Positions 23,363 to 34,844 are shown, numbered from the stretch's first letter. The stretch: DNA of 64,000 nt from Hordeum vulgare subsp. vulgare (GCF_904849725.1 NC_058521.1:340674638-340738637); one strand, 5' to 3'. The notes: generated by a model not told the origin, from the sequence alone. Numbers and translations are program-made.

Positions 23363-25974
23363 ATGGCGCCCGCCGGCAAGAAGAAGCCAAAGGCATAAGG
23401 TCCAGCCCCTGCTCCGCCGCTCCTGGAGTGCGCCCTCTACAAGGATGTGGATCTCGCCCCCGTGCTTCCATGGACCGCGGCCGAGCCTAACGAGCACGGG
23501 CGGACCCTGATCTGGCCTGGCGCCATAGAGAAGCGGCATGCATCGGAGGTGGTATACCCCTTCTTCCTCCATAGCTTCTTCGCCGGGCTAGTGCCGCCTT
23601 TCTCCTCATTCTTCACCGCCATCCTGAATCATTATGGGATCCAGGCCATTCACCTCCAGCCCAACTCCATTTTGCTCATGTTCGTCTTTGCTTTCGACTT
23701 TGAGGCCTTCGTAGGCGTGTGGCCTTCGGTAGCCCTCTTCCGTCATTTCTTCAGCCCGCGCATGCACGACAACGCCCATTTGTCGGCGTGCGTCTCCTTT
23801 GTAGGGGCCCAGAGCGGCATTTGCTCCTGAAGGCCGGGAAGAAGGTGGAAAAGGTCAGGCATCATTGGGTTCTCAGGAGCCTCAATGATGCCAACCCTCG
23901 GCTGGAGGAACCGAACGGGCTGCCAGAGAAGACTTCTACGTGGAGCTCAGCGAAGCTCTCCGACCCTCAGACTGTGCCCATCCTGGAGCGCTTCTCCCGT
24001 GACATCAGTGCTAGGAGCCTGGCTGGTGGAATGGTAGTGAAGGAATTCTTGGCGCAGCACCTAGCGCCTCTTCAGTCCCACTCGAGGCCCCTGTGGGACT
24101 ACCTCCACACCCAAGACCTTCCCATTGAGGAGGTGAAAAGAGTCGTGGCGATCTTGTTGGGTGGTGACCTCGGTAACCTGCCTAAGGCTCTGGGTCCGCA
24201 GTACCGCCTCGACGACCAGGCCGATCTGATGGCCGCAATGCATGTCTTCGATGAGCGGGGGCTCTTCACGGCCGAGGGCTCTAGTCTGGTAGAGGTGTCG
24301 TCGGACGGAACCTCCGATGGGGAGGGCTTGGAGAAGACCGGCGAAGACTGCCCCGCGAATGTGCCTCCACTGTCGCAGGCCATCCTTCTGCGCGAGCTTG
24401 AAGATGATGATGACACTGGCAAGGTCTCCGTGGTGATCTCTTCGCGCCCAACCAGGACCTCCAGGGGACCCCCGTCGGCCCCGCGCGCCATGCGGTCCGT
24501 GTGCGTGCTCGCCCCCCAAAGTCATGGGGCTGAGCACCCCTCGGTGCGTTTCGCCTCTGCCGGCAGGGGATTTGAGGCGTCGGGCTCACCCCCCTCCGTG
24601 GGGATCCCTCTCGCGTCTGCCATCATTGGGGCGGAGAGGAAGAAGAGGTGGCGCGATGTTCAAGAATATTTGGCTCATCTTGGCACACTCCGCGCGCTCA
24701 TCGTCCGTGCATGGCTGATTCTCTTTTTGCGTGATGTCCAGGGACGTTGCTTCGCCAGGGGAGAAGAAGAAGAAGGCGGGCGTCAAGCCGAGGACGACTC
24801 CTGACGCACCGTCGGCTCCTCCCAACGTGTCGCAGCATGTTGATAAAGAAGGGAAGGCTCGCGGGGCAACCTCCCAGGCCTTGGTTGCCGAGCCCCCTGA
24901 GCCCCCGAAGCGTCCTGAGGCGGTCGTGGCGGCGCCGTTGCCTGAGGTGCCGGCTCTTGAGGGCCCTCGCTACACTAATGTGCCGATGCTCACAACCTCT
25001 GAGCAACCTCCGGAGCCCATACCCCTCGTGAGGATGCCTCGCTGACGGCACCGCCCGTGATAGCACTAGAGGCTCCTCAGGAGGAGATCCTTAAGACTTC
25101 GGTATTCCCCCAGGGCGTCCTAAACAATGCCTTTACCGCCCTGGGCAAGGTCGTGGTCGCGATGGCGAAGGGCGGGGAGGAGGTCAAGACCACCCGCACT
25201 GCTTGTGAGGAGGCGTCGGTGGAAGCCGCGATAGCTACCAAACGCTACGAAGAGGCGGAGGATCGCTTGAAGGTCTTCCAAGCAGAACAAGACAAGCTAA
25301 CCGAGCAGCTTCGCATGCAGGAGGAGCAACTCGGGGCCCGCAAGGCCAAGCTCGCCGCCTGGAAAGAAGAGTTGTCCCAGGAAGAAAAACCCATGGGCGC
25401 GAAGCAGGCGCCCTTGGACGAGCAGGAGAAGGAGATCGCCTCGAGGAAGATCCTTCTCGATGCCAAGGGGGAATTCCTCGCTGCGGTCAAGAAGAAGAAG
25501 GCCGCGGAGATGGTCAGCTTACATGATGTTGAGCTCAGGCTTCGCACGGCGCTCCGCACGCTCTGCCGGGACGGGTTCAACGAGCCTCTGACCACCCCAT
25601 AGAGCGGCTTCGCCGTGCTCGCGGCGGAGCTCGCCGTGGCGTTGGAGGACGCCGTATTCCAGGTGGACAAGATCTTGGACAGCGAGTGTCGCGACCTCTT
25701 CTTTGAGGCTGCAACACGCGTCTTCAGTCACCTTCATCTTTGCGAGCCAGGATGTGACTTCGGCTCCATGATCCTGCCGGTCTTTGTTGAGGACCGCCAC
25801 AGCGCTGCGGAGGCGGTAAAGGGCCCCGTGGAGGGGATGGTGAAGAGGTTCGTCCGCGTCGCAGTTCCCTCGTCTCCGGACGCCACTGAAGTCGACGATG
25901 GGGAAGATGGCGCCAGTGACACCGATGACAAGCCCCTTGCAGATGGAGCGACCGCTGGCGGCGGCTCCTCCTGA
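23363..25974 (+). pseudogene. Antisense ORF of Tat-type element 2
   Basis: On the strand opposite gag, an ATG at 23,363 opens a frame that meets TAA at 23,396-23,398 and then continues. It holds YPFFLHSFFAGLVPPFSSFF, HYGIQAIHLQPNSILLMFVF and FVGVWPSVALFRHFFSPRM. I recognise the same 'putative gypsy type transposon' domain as in the first element, though the two sequences are clearly diverged. A frame change near 23,800 leads to a long acidic part ending at 24,804. A coiled-coil-like part with heptad-like Glu/Lys/Leu (about 25,057-25,602) and a final acidic tail to 25,974 follow. Function unknown; the order conserved domain, acidic linker, coiled coil is shared by both elements. Confidence 0.75.
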
Positions 25975-26131
25975 TTTCTTCCCCCTGTTTTTCCCTGCAA
26001 TGCACATTGTGCCTCGTGGAGGCGTCAAACTTATTTGCGTTTTGAAGGACTTATTAAGGGTTTTAATAATCGGCTGACTGCTTGAATGGTTTGTTCGCCT
26101 CATTTCTTTCATGTTTGTTGTGATACTCTGT

Positions 26132-26875
26132 GTCAGCAGGGCCCGCCCCGCGCATATCTCTGCCGCCAGTGAACCGACCGAAAACCAGGACGACCCAAAG
26201 GGGGGAGAGGCTACGAGTGCCGTTAGGCCCCTGTGTAGTGATGCTCAGGGGTCCCCCTTGACGTGCGAGCAGCCCTCATGAGGGGAACACAACGAGGATT
26301 TTGAAACTTCAGAACATTTTTAGCGCTCTACGTCGGCAGGGCCCGCCTCGCGCGTACCTTCACCGCGATTGGACCGAGCGGAAAGTAGGATGGCCCAAAG
26401 GGGGGAGGGGCTACGAGCACAGTTAGGACCCTGAGTCGCGATGCTCAGGGGTCCCCTTTGACGTGTGAGAAAATCTGATGTCCCTCCTAAGAAGCTGACA
26501 ATTTGAGACTCCCGAACTCCTTCGGCACTCTGCGTCGGTAGGGACCGCCCCGCGCGTACCGCCTCCGCCGTTGGACCGCCTCGGTGGCCCATGAATGAAG
26601 GGGCTACGAGCGCAGTTCAAGCTCCTGAGTAACGATTCTTAGGAGTCCCCCTTGACGTACGAGTGACTCCAGCGTTCTCCCTGAGAGATTTTAAGTGGCT
26701 TGTTGAGCGCACTAGGCTCTACGTCGGCAGGGCCCGCCCCGCGCATACCTCCACCGTTGCTGAATCGATCGGAAACTAGGATGGCCCAAGAGGGATGGCG
26801 CTACGGGTGCAGTTAGGCCACTGAGTCGCCCTGCTCAGGGTCCCCCTTGACGTGCGAGCGGCTCCATACCTCTAG
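26132..26875. repeat. Four tandem repeats of about 190-200 bp
   Basis: Units begin near 26,132, 26,332, 26,533 and 26,722 with GTCGGCAGGGCCCGCCCCGCGC or close variants. Each contains AAAGGGGGGAG-type bases, GCTACGAGC, GATGCTCAGGGGTCCCC and TTGACGTGCGAG. Non-coding; lies between the antisense ORF and the PR/gag part. Confidence 0.88.
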
Positions 26876-26909
26876 TTGTCTGGCCCCCGCACTTCGCATG
26901 GGCGTTCTC

Positions 26910-27420
26910 GTAGGTGGATTGGGTTGATTTTCTGGCCAGCTGTGGGCATAGTCATTGTCGGATTGTGTTGATTTCCTTGCCAACTGCGGGCATAGTCTTT
27001 GGCGGACTGAGGTGATTTCCTTGCCAACTGCGGGTGTAGTCATTAGCAGACTGAGTTGATTGCCTCCGTCTTCTCCCCAGCGCGGAGCGTAGGGATGCCA
27101 CTAGGCGTGGGATGGACCCCTCCGCGTCCTCGGGGGGCCCTGGGCATATACAGGCTTGGCTAGTTATTACGCGAGATTGTCACGGTGGGAGTGTATCTGG
27201 GAGGTTGCAAGGACGCTTTGGCCTCGCGAGTGTGCATAGGTCATCACCCAGCGCGGAGCATAGGTCATTCACTAGGCGTGGGAGGGATCCCTCCACGTCC
27301 TCGGGGGGGGGGGGGGGCTGGGCGTATACAGCCTTGGCTCGTTATTGCGTGAGAGTGTCACGGTGGGGGTGTATCTGGGAGGTTGCGAGGATGATTTGGC
27401 CTCGCGAGTCTGCCTACCCC
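26910..27420. repeat. 44-bp tandem repeats and a 170-bp duplication
   Basis: TGATTTCCTTGCCAACTGCGGG-like units recur with a 44-bp period from about 26,910 to 27,065. They are followed by two copies of a roughly 170-bp unit starting CCCAGCGCGGAGC near 27,077 and 27,247. The second copy contains a run of 15 G residues at about 27,304-27,318. Confidence 0.85.
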
Positions 27421-28304
27421 CGAGGCATTAGGCGCCTGATTCCTTTTGGGTCATTGGTAAACCCTGCTGACTTCTTCTTCTTCGGGAGTGGGGTTGGGTG
27501 TCTGCTGACTTGGGAGGCCTGTGAGGATAAGCTTTGGCCGGAGCCCCCAAGCGGGGAGCCGACCGCCCAAAGATGCAAGCAAGGTAGAATGTCAGGGTAC
27601 AAAGAGGGTGCGACAGAAGCAACTAAAGCAACCGTAAATTCAAATAGCGGCTGGGGAGTGCCCAGAACTCTTCGAGGCCTCATGGCCCTGTGGGCGCCCT
27701 CGGATGGGGTGAGCCAAAAAGTTACTGGCAGCAGCCAACAAAGAGTCACCTGGCGGCCATGCCGTTGAAGTGCCGAGGGCGCCGTCATCACCCAATCTCG
27801 TGCTTCCATGATCGCGACCCTCACGGGTCCGCCATCTCCCGAGGCTTAGGGCCTTCGCTTGGCCCAAGCATCTCCTCCTCTTCCTCACCATGCCCCAGCA
27901 GGCAAGGCACGAGCATGGCCTGCTGGAGCTGCCGGTAGGTGGGAGCCTAGTTCCCAGCCCGAAGGGCATGAAGGTGCCGGCGCCTGGGCCCATGCACCGA
28001 CGGTCGGCTCGTGCGGGCCAGAATGGTCTTGAGCCGCGGCTTTGTTGATTACAAGAGCGTTGATGCAGATGTGGGGCCGACCGACCGTGCCGACGATGGT
28101 GACTGCGATTGGTGATGCATGGCAGTCCCCACCTCGCACAGCCTAGGCCTCTCGAAGTTCTTGGATTGCTATTATGACGGACTCACGCGCGCCGGAGTGC
28201 GCCCTCGGATTGTGCTCGAGTGCCAACCTCGCCTCACCGGTTAGGCCGAGGACCTCCCCGGTGGGATCCCCAGTCCTGACCCCAGGGGGGTCGAGCGTGC
28301 CTTC
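27421..28304. other. Spacer where RT and IN would be expected
   Basis: GC-rich DNA with several overlapping open frames but no pol motif on either strand (no YVDD, HHCC, DDE or RNase H motif). This is where the pol gene appears to be missing. The open frames look like by-products of base composition. Confidence 0.55.
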
Positions 28305-28703
28305 CTATGTGATGGGAGGCAAGACCCCATCCCCGGGCGTGGAGCTCGAAGTACGAGAGAGCTCCATGGGGAGGAGGTGCTTCTTATTCGTGCGTGGGTC
28401 CTCGCGAGGTAGCTCCTCGTCTTTGTCGTCCCAGCGTTCCGCCGCCGCGGCACAGTAGACGCGCTTGAGTGTGCAGATGCCATCCTTCTTGTCGCAGGCG
28501 ATGGTGATGATGCCGCCGCTCCCTGGCATCTTTAGGATGTTGTAGCAATGGTGGGTCACTTGCCTGAACTTGGCGAGAGCCGGATACCCAAGGACCGCGT
28601 TGTATGCTAGGTGGATGTGCGCGACATTGAAGACGATGATCTCAGTGTGGTTGTTCCTGCGCTCACCGAAGGTGACTGGTAGATGTACCTGCCCGATGGC
28701 CAT
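28305..28703 (-). pseudogene. Gypsy aspartic protease, C-terminal part
   Basis: The frame reads MAIGQVHLPVTFGERRNNHTE, then FNVAHIHLAYNAVLGYPALA and an ITIACDKKDGICTL tail, ending in an acidic region and a stop at 28,305. This matches the part of the Tat protease downstream of the active site (the H-ALLGRPAL region). I cannot see the DTG/DSG active site in frame upstream. The element thus keeps an incomplete protease. Confidence 0.68.
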
Positions 28704-30789
28704 GGTGGACCCCTCCTAACTCCTGAGAAGGGCTTGGTCAACATGAGTTATTCGTATGGCAACTGGAGTTTCACAAAGGTCTCGATCGAGAGGACGTTGA
28801 GCCCCGCTCCACTGTCGCTAAGGGTCTTGGTGACAAGGACGTTGCTGATGGTCGGGATGCACATCATGGGGAGTTTGCCGGCCATGAACGAGCACCTGAG
28901 CTGATGACTTGGGTCGAAGGTGATGGTGGTTTGGACCAGTTGAGGGGGCGCATCGCTTCAGGCTTCAGTAGAGCGGCATTCATCTCCCGCGTGAACTGCT
29001 TGAAGGCGCGGTTGGAGGCCGGGGTCTGGGCGCCGCCCAGGATGGAGGCCACCGACCTGTCCTCCTGGAAGCCCCCAGCCCCATCGTCCCGCCTGTCTTC
29101 ATCCCTTCTTCTAAGTGGCGGAGGCAGCCGAGCCTCATGAGGCTAACCGCACCCTTGCCCTTCCCGAGGGTCATCGCGCCAGCGATCGTCCCGAGCCTGG
29201 TCGTGCCAGCGGTCCTCCTAAGGCTGGCCGCGCCAACGGTCTTCATGAAGTTGTTCACGTCACCCCTGACGCGGCTCCTGGTCGTCCCAGCGGCCTCCAT
29301 TGTGACCACCGCCGCACGAGGGGCCTCTGTCTCCCTGTCCAGGATGCCTGCCGAAGTGCTCGGCACGGACCAGTCAGAGCTCTTGGCATTCGGAGGTATC
29401 ATGGCCGCTGGTACCATGGAAGATGCATGTTAGCCCCCGTCCTAATAGACTCTCTCCCCCTCGGTCCTACTTTGTCTCAGGTTCAGCTGCGAGTACCGCA
29501 GGAGCCTTGCGCTTGTCTCCTTGGCCTTGGTCTTCTTCTCTTCTGGTTCCGCCGCGTGAGGCCCGAGGAGTGACAGGAGACCTTCTTCAGCCCTAGCGCA
29601 CTTGTTTTTCAGGTTGAACATCTCTAGTGTAGTGCTCATTTCATCACTCATGGTGAGCTCCTCCTTCATCTTGACGTCAGTGACTCCATCGGAGAAGGCC
29701 GAGATGACGACCTCGTCCGACGCCTTGGGGATCTTGAGACGCATGCCCGTGAAGAGATGTAAGAACTTGTGCAGGGTCTCCCCCTCCTGCTGCTTGATGC
29801 ACCGCAGGTCGTTCATGGTGGGAGCGCGGTCGCGGGTGCCCTGGAAGTTGGCGATGAAGTTTTCGCGCAGACCATCCAAGGATGTGATAGACGCCTTTGG
29901 GAGGTTGAGGAGCCAAGAGAGCACGCCGCCCTTGAGCGCCATGGGGGACCAGCACGCCTTGACCTTGTCGCCTACTCGTGCCGCCCTGATGCTCAGCGTG
30001 TAGAGTTGCAGGAACTCGGCCGGGTCCAAGGTACCGTTGTAGCGTGGGGGTAGGTCAGGCTTGAACTTGCAGGGCCACACGGTTGGGTAGAGCTCAGGGG
30101 CGATGGCGAGGCACCCCACCGTCCCGACGGGTGTAACGCGCACGGGGGCGGCCTGGTCCTGTTGCTCCAACGAGTCTGCTTCAAGCGGGGCGCGCTCGCG
30201 GAGCGGGACCTGTAGCGCGGGGAGCGCGCGTCCGTCGGTGTGTGGTCGAGGAACCACCTGAGAGCTTGCTTTGTCTCCTCGCCTCACCCTGGGCTCACAA
30301 GGTCGGTCGCAGGGACGCGCTTCCTACCTGGGCTCAGGACGCACGTCATGCCGTAGAGATGTGGTTGGCGCGTCTTGCTCCTTGTCGTTCTCCAAGGATG
30401 GTTGGGGTCGAAATGAGCAGGAGGGTGACGCGGAATCATAGGCATCAGCAACGAACTCCTCGATGCGCCAGAGCCAGTCGTTGTGGCGGTCAGGGGGGGT
30501 CGGTAGCGGAGCAGCTCGGTGGCCATGGCAAGCGTGCACCGGCCGTGTGGCATCTCCGACCGGGAGTGCGAGGCCAACCCGGAAGTCCGGACAAGCGAAG
30601 CAGTGGTGGTGCGGCCGTCGGGGTGCTCGGTAGCCGGCTAGGAGGAACCTTGTTGTTCTTGAGCGTCGGGGCCCGTGGCGGCGTTCACCACGGGCAACGG
30701 TGACCGGCGCACGGCGGTGGGGCCTGTGGGCGCCGTCTGAGCAACGCGGCTGGCGCGGAGCTCGACACGAGCCCGGCGAGTGTCGGCCA
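28704..30789 (-). pseudogene. Gypsy gag (broken)
   Basis: Gag packages element RNA. A probable start is the ATG ending at 30,789 (MADTRRARVEL), followed by frame changes. The retrotransposon gag core is clear between about 30,120 and 29,620: FKPDLPPRYNGTLDPAEFLQ, GGVLSWLLNLPKASI, LRENFIANFQGTRDRAP, IKQQEGETLHKFLHLF and DEVVISAFSDGVTD. The C-terminal part to 28,704 is Arg/Gly/Pro-rich and broken. The start lies 42 bp from the copia insertion point. Confidence 0.85.
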
Positions 30790-30831
30790 TCGATGCAGCA
30801 AAGCATGGTGAAGGTAGAGCTTGGAGGAAAC

Positions 30832-32241
30832 TATAAGTGCATCTAGAGCCCCTTAGTGATTTTGGTGGTTTCAAGACTTATAGGTTAAGTATCTAACGTG
30901 TTCATGAGTGTACATAGGATCTATAAGTCACTGAGGAGTTTGAAATATTCGATGAATATCGACCCCTAAAGTGTATATCTTCGGCTGAAGAAATTGGTCT
31001 GAAGCTGAAGAATTGAATCGCGGAGAAAGAAAAGAGCGATGAATTTGATATTCGTCATGAAGAAATTGAAGATGAGGAATTCGGTGTGTCCTGAAGAAAA
31101 ACAATCCGAAGATTTTGAAGCATGAAGATTTATTTTGTCTGTTTATTTTCTTCACCTTTGAGTCATATTAACACCGTACTATTAAAGGGGGTCAAAGTAA
31201 CATGTCGGAATGAATTTCTTCATGATGCTCAACCCATGCCTAATCCTACCAAAAGCCTCAAGTGAGGAATACGAGAGACATGAGGACTCTCACAGTTGAG
31301 GGTCCCGACCTTTACCACAAGTCACGCCACATCACTGGTCTTATCGACACCAACGGTCATATTATTTAAGGGCATGAATGTCAAATCATGTCGGGATGCT
31401 CCCAGGCTATAAATAGCCGCCCCCACAACCATTAGCTGGTTGGTTGCTCTGTTGGAAACTGACACTTGTCATAAGAGCAACCCAAATTCCTCGGAGTCTT
31501 CAAGAGTAATTCATCAGTGAAGAAATACCCCAAACACCAAACCACAAACCGAAAACCAAGTGATTGATCATCAATGAAGAAGTTGTTCCTATGTGGGACT
31601 GAAGCCGTTTACCTTTGAGGACAGTGCATCCTCGAGACGGTTAGGCGTCATGGTCTAGAGCAATCCAGCAGTCAATTGTGGATCGCCAGGTGACCAAGTT
31701 TGTCAGGGTTTGGAAGTCTGCCGTGAAGACTTACCACGAGTGTTGGGCGAGGACTGTGTGTTCTTAGCCCAAGGAGAATACGGTAGGGACTGTCTGTCCC
31801 GGGACTGTGTGTCTTTTGGTTTCAATACCAAGCCGCTCCAAACCAGATGTACAACTGTCACAATAGTTGGAACTAGGTCATCAACCACTGTCTTCACTAT
31901 GAAACGGGTTCTATTTCTTCAACTCTTTAAATTCCTCATATTGTATGTTGATGATTTTCAATGTCACTATTTGAAGAATTTGCTGAAGACTTTCTCTGAA
32001 ATTCCTCAACCCCAAATTTTTCACGCCAGTTAATCCTCATCTGTTTTCTCCATGCATGCATACTTTGCAAACTGTTTTTCATATTGAAAACTGATGTAGT
32101 GATACTTTGCACTCCTGATCCTTTGCTATTTCCGCTGCAAGTTAGTCATCAGTGCGTAATTTCCTCAAAAGGAATTTCCTCAGTGATGAAATTCTAAAAA
32201 TCTCCTATTCACCCCCCTCAAGTCGATATAACGCACTTTCA
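30832..32241 (+). repeat. SIRE-type LTR, left
   Basis: Begins TATAAGTGCATCTAG (TG to TA change; the right LTR has TGTAAGTGCATCTAG) and ends AACGCACTTTCA. A TATAAATA box lies at 31,408-31,415. It is followed directly by GAAAC, the target duplication, as a solo LTR would be. Confidence 0.93.
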
Positions 32242-32725
32242 GAAACCTTGACACACCCCTACCTGGCGCGCCAAATATCTGATTTCGGGCTCCGCAATAC
32301 CCTTAAGATTCGAACTCAGGGGCCTGTACGACGATCTCTCTCGGGCTCGCCTCACCTAACTCGCTACTCGCTGTGGATGGCAAAGAACTCACTCGATGGT
32401 GAGGAAGACATAGGACAAGGTAGTTTACCCAGGTTCTGGCTGCTGAGAAGCGTAATACCCTACTCCTGCTTAGGTGGATTGCCTCTCGTGGAGGTTGGTG
32501 GATGAACTAGTACAGTGTTCGAGGGCATTCGGAGGCTGGACAGCCTTAGTGTGGTGCCAATGGGCGAATGAATGGATCAGCTCAGGGTGGATGAGATCGT
32601 ATCCCCCTCTACGAAGTAACCTACCCCCTATATATAGTGGCGGCCCCCGGTCCTCTTCCCTTATCATTTCGGCGGGAAGTGATCCCACAATGCTCTCCTT
32701 CCCAAAGGTGGTCTTCACCTGCAAG
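32242..32725 (-). repeat. Duplicated piece of Tat-type flank and LTR
   Basis: GAAACCTTGACACACCCC followed by the PBS-like GGCGCGCC and about 450 bp of the Tat-type 5' LTR. It matches 55,207 to about 55,715, with a deletion of about 35 bp near 32,691. It ends within CTGCAAG (32,719-32,725), a short identity between the Tat LTR and the SIRE LTR. See the matching finding. Confidence 0.9.
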
Positions 32726-32865
32726 TTAGTCATCAGTGAGGAATTTCCTCAAAAGTAATTTCCTCAGTGATGAAATTCTATTTTGACTGCACTTTCAATT
32801 GGTATCACTTTCCTTAAAAGTAATCTCCTATTCACCCCCCCTCTAGTCGATATAACGCACTTTCA
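32726..32865 (+). repeat. Truncated SIRE-type LTR end with filler
   Basis: From TTAGTCATCAGTGAGG the sequence is the last part of the SIRE LTR, ending AACGCACTTTCA at 32,865. A 40-45 bp insert near 32,780-32,825 carries TTTTGACTGCA and GCACTTTCAATTGGTATCA, both of which recur just downstream (32,934 and 32,857), like templated filler at a repaired break. Confidence 0.85.
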
Positions 32866-32867
32866 AT

Positions 32868-32879
32868 TGGTATCAGAGC
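32868..32879 (+). other. Primer binding site (initiator tRNA-Met)
   Basis: TGGTATCAGAGC, perfect complement of the 3' end of plant initiator tRNA-Met, two bases after the LTR end. The usual copia primer site. Confidence 0.93.
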
Positions 32880-32992
32880 AAGGTACTCCCTTGTTCTGTG
32901 TGATTTTGGTTTAACCACCTGGAGTTTTAGTTATTTTGACTGCATGCATGATCGAGGTTACTGCATGATGTCCTACTTTCGAAGGAAAGGAC

Positions 32993-34844
32993 TTGACCAA
33001 GATGCAGATGCATCTACAAGCTATTGACAACGATCTGTGGTATATTGTGGAACATGGCGTCCCTATCATCACTGCTACTGTCTCTGCCGCTGATGTGAAG
33101 AAATTCAAGCAACTTGACTCTGAAGCGAAGAATATCATTTATGGCCATCTGAGCAAAGGTCAGTATGGCAGAGTGAGTGCTTTGGGCTCAGCAAAACTTA
33201 TCTGGGAAAGGCTGTCCAAAGTTAACGAAGGAGTATCAACCCAGCGTGATTCTCGTGTTGATGTTCTTCGCAATCTCTTCAATCGCTTCAAGAGGCTTGA
33301 TAACGAAAGTTGCGAAGATACCTTTGATTGCCTCACTGACATATCAAATGAACTACAAGCACTGGGAGATCGAGACATTACTGATCACGAAGTTGTAAAG
33401 AAACTGCTAAGATCTTTGGCATCTTCATTTGATACTTCAGTTCTGATGATTCAAGAGAGACCAGACTACAAGATGCTTGATCCAGCTGATACACTCGAAA
33501 GACTCAATACTCATGAATTCCAACAAGAAGAAAAGAGAGATCTATATGGACCAAGCTATTCTAGACCATGTGCACTGAAGGCCAAAGCAATTTCCTCATC
33601 TGAAGTAGAAGACTCGGATGGTAGCATTGGTGATCCTGAAGAATTTGGACAGGAGCTTGCAATGCTCGTGAGGAAATTCCAGAAGTTTACACGACGTGGC
33701 CAGTTTGGTATATCTTCAAGAAGAGATATGAGGAAATCAAAATCTTCATCTGAGGACTACAAGAAAAGAACCTGCCACAAATGCAAGAAATCAGGTCACT
33801 ACATTGCTGATTGACCTCGTTGGGGAAAGGAATCAAAGAAGAAGAAATACAAGGATGAAAGTTCTGATGACTCGAAGAAAAGAAGAAATCTTCAAAATCC
33901 TCATCCTCAAAGTCCTCATCACACAAGAAGACTAGTTTCAGAAAGGCTCGGACACTTATTGGCAAGGAAATGGATTCTGAGGCACGATCCGAGGAATGTG
34001 ATGAAGAGGAGGGTTCTGATGAAGACTCAGAATCTGGACAGGCTAGCCTTGCACTTGCAACCACATTCGTCAGCAAGTCAATCTTCAACCTTGAAGAAAA
34101 TGATAACACCATCCACTAAACAACAAACTGCCCTGGAAAAGCTTCAGAAACTGCTAGACAGAAGTGATGATCTGTTGAATGATGAAATGAATCTTACCCA
34201 AATCCTCACAGAAGATATGAAAAGTCTTCGGTCGAGATTTCATAATCTTCAAGATAGTCATGTTACATTCCTCGCTAATCATGAGAAACTTTCCTATGAA
34301 TTTCTTCAAAGGAAGCTTGATCTTGAGAAGCTCAGGATTTCTCATGATGATCTTCGTATGGAAAATGATTCATTACTAGCTCAACAGATCAGTACTGCTC
34401 AAGCAGAATTCATTCCTCCATGTCTTAAATGCATCGAACGTGAAACTGCTAATTCTTCACCAGAATCATCAAATGCTTCTATTGCTGCAAATTCTTCAAC
34501 TGCTCGAGTAGTGCCAAATTCCTCACTCGAGGAAACCACAAATGTCACTGATGAAAATGCAAGCTAAAGGAATTGTATGTGACAGGCATATACAAAAGTC
34601 TCAAAGGACACCAAACCCTTTGTGATGTGCTCAAAAAGCAGATCTTGAACAGGAACCCAAGGAAAGAAGGAATTGCCTTTGAGAGGAAATTGAATGCTGA
34701 TGGATCATATTGGAAACCTGAGCAGTATCCCAAAACCTCATGGGTTGCTGCTAAAGGGCCTCCATTTGATCCATCCAATCTAAGAGGATTTTCATGTGAA
34801 TTATCCTATTCCTCAGATGAGTCATTTGACTCCAACTATAGACT
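32993..34844 (+). pseudogene. SIRE-type gag (broken; interrupted by CACTA)
   Basis: The open frame at 32,993-33,814 shows a UBN2-like gag domain (NIIYGHLSKGQYGRVSALGS, LIWERLSKVNEG, NRFKRLDNESCEDTFDCL, LLRSLASSFDTSVLMIQERP). A CCHC zinc knuckle CHKCKKSGHYIAD follows, whose last Cys codon has become TGA (33,812-33,814). After a Lys/Ser-rich part with frame changes, a coiled-coil-like stretch (34,112-34,567) and a further frame from 34,573 reach the CACTA insertion at 34,845. The first ATG in the visible frame is at 33,002; the true start is probably upstream and mutated. Confidence 0.88.

Noticed and set aside
22370..23490. Open frames of 60-200 codons in the Tat-type 3' LTR and just beyond
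   Set aside because: They lie in LTR and PPT sequence, overlap each other on both strands, and the matching frames in the 5' LTR are not conserved.
27414..28139. Integrase or RT remnant between PR and tandem repeats of Tat-type element 2
   Set aside because: I found no catalytic or structural motif in any frame; the open frames reflect high GC content.
32242..32725. A third, independent Tat-type LTR insertion
   Set aside because: It starts with the same GAAAC plus internal bases as the flank after the right SIRE LTR and lacks the far LTR end, so it is a copy of that flank.
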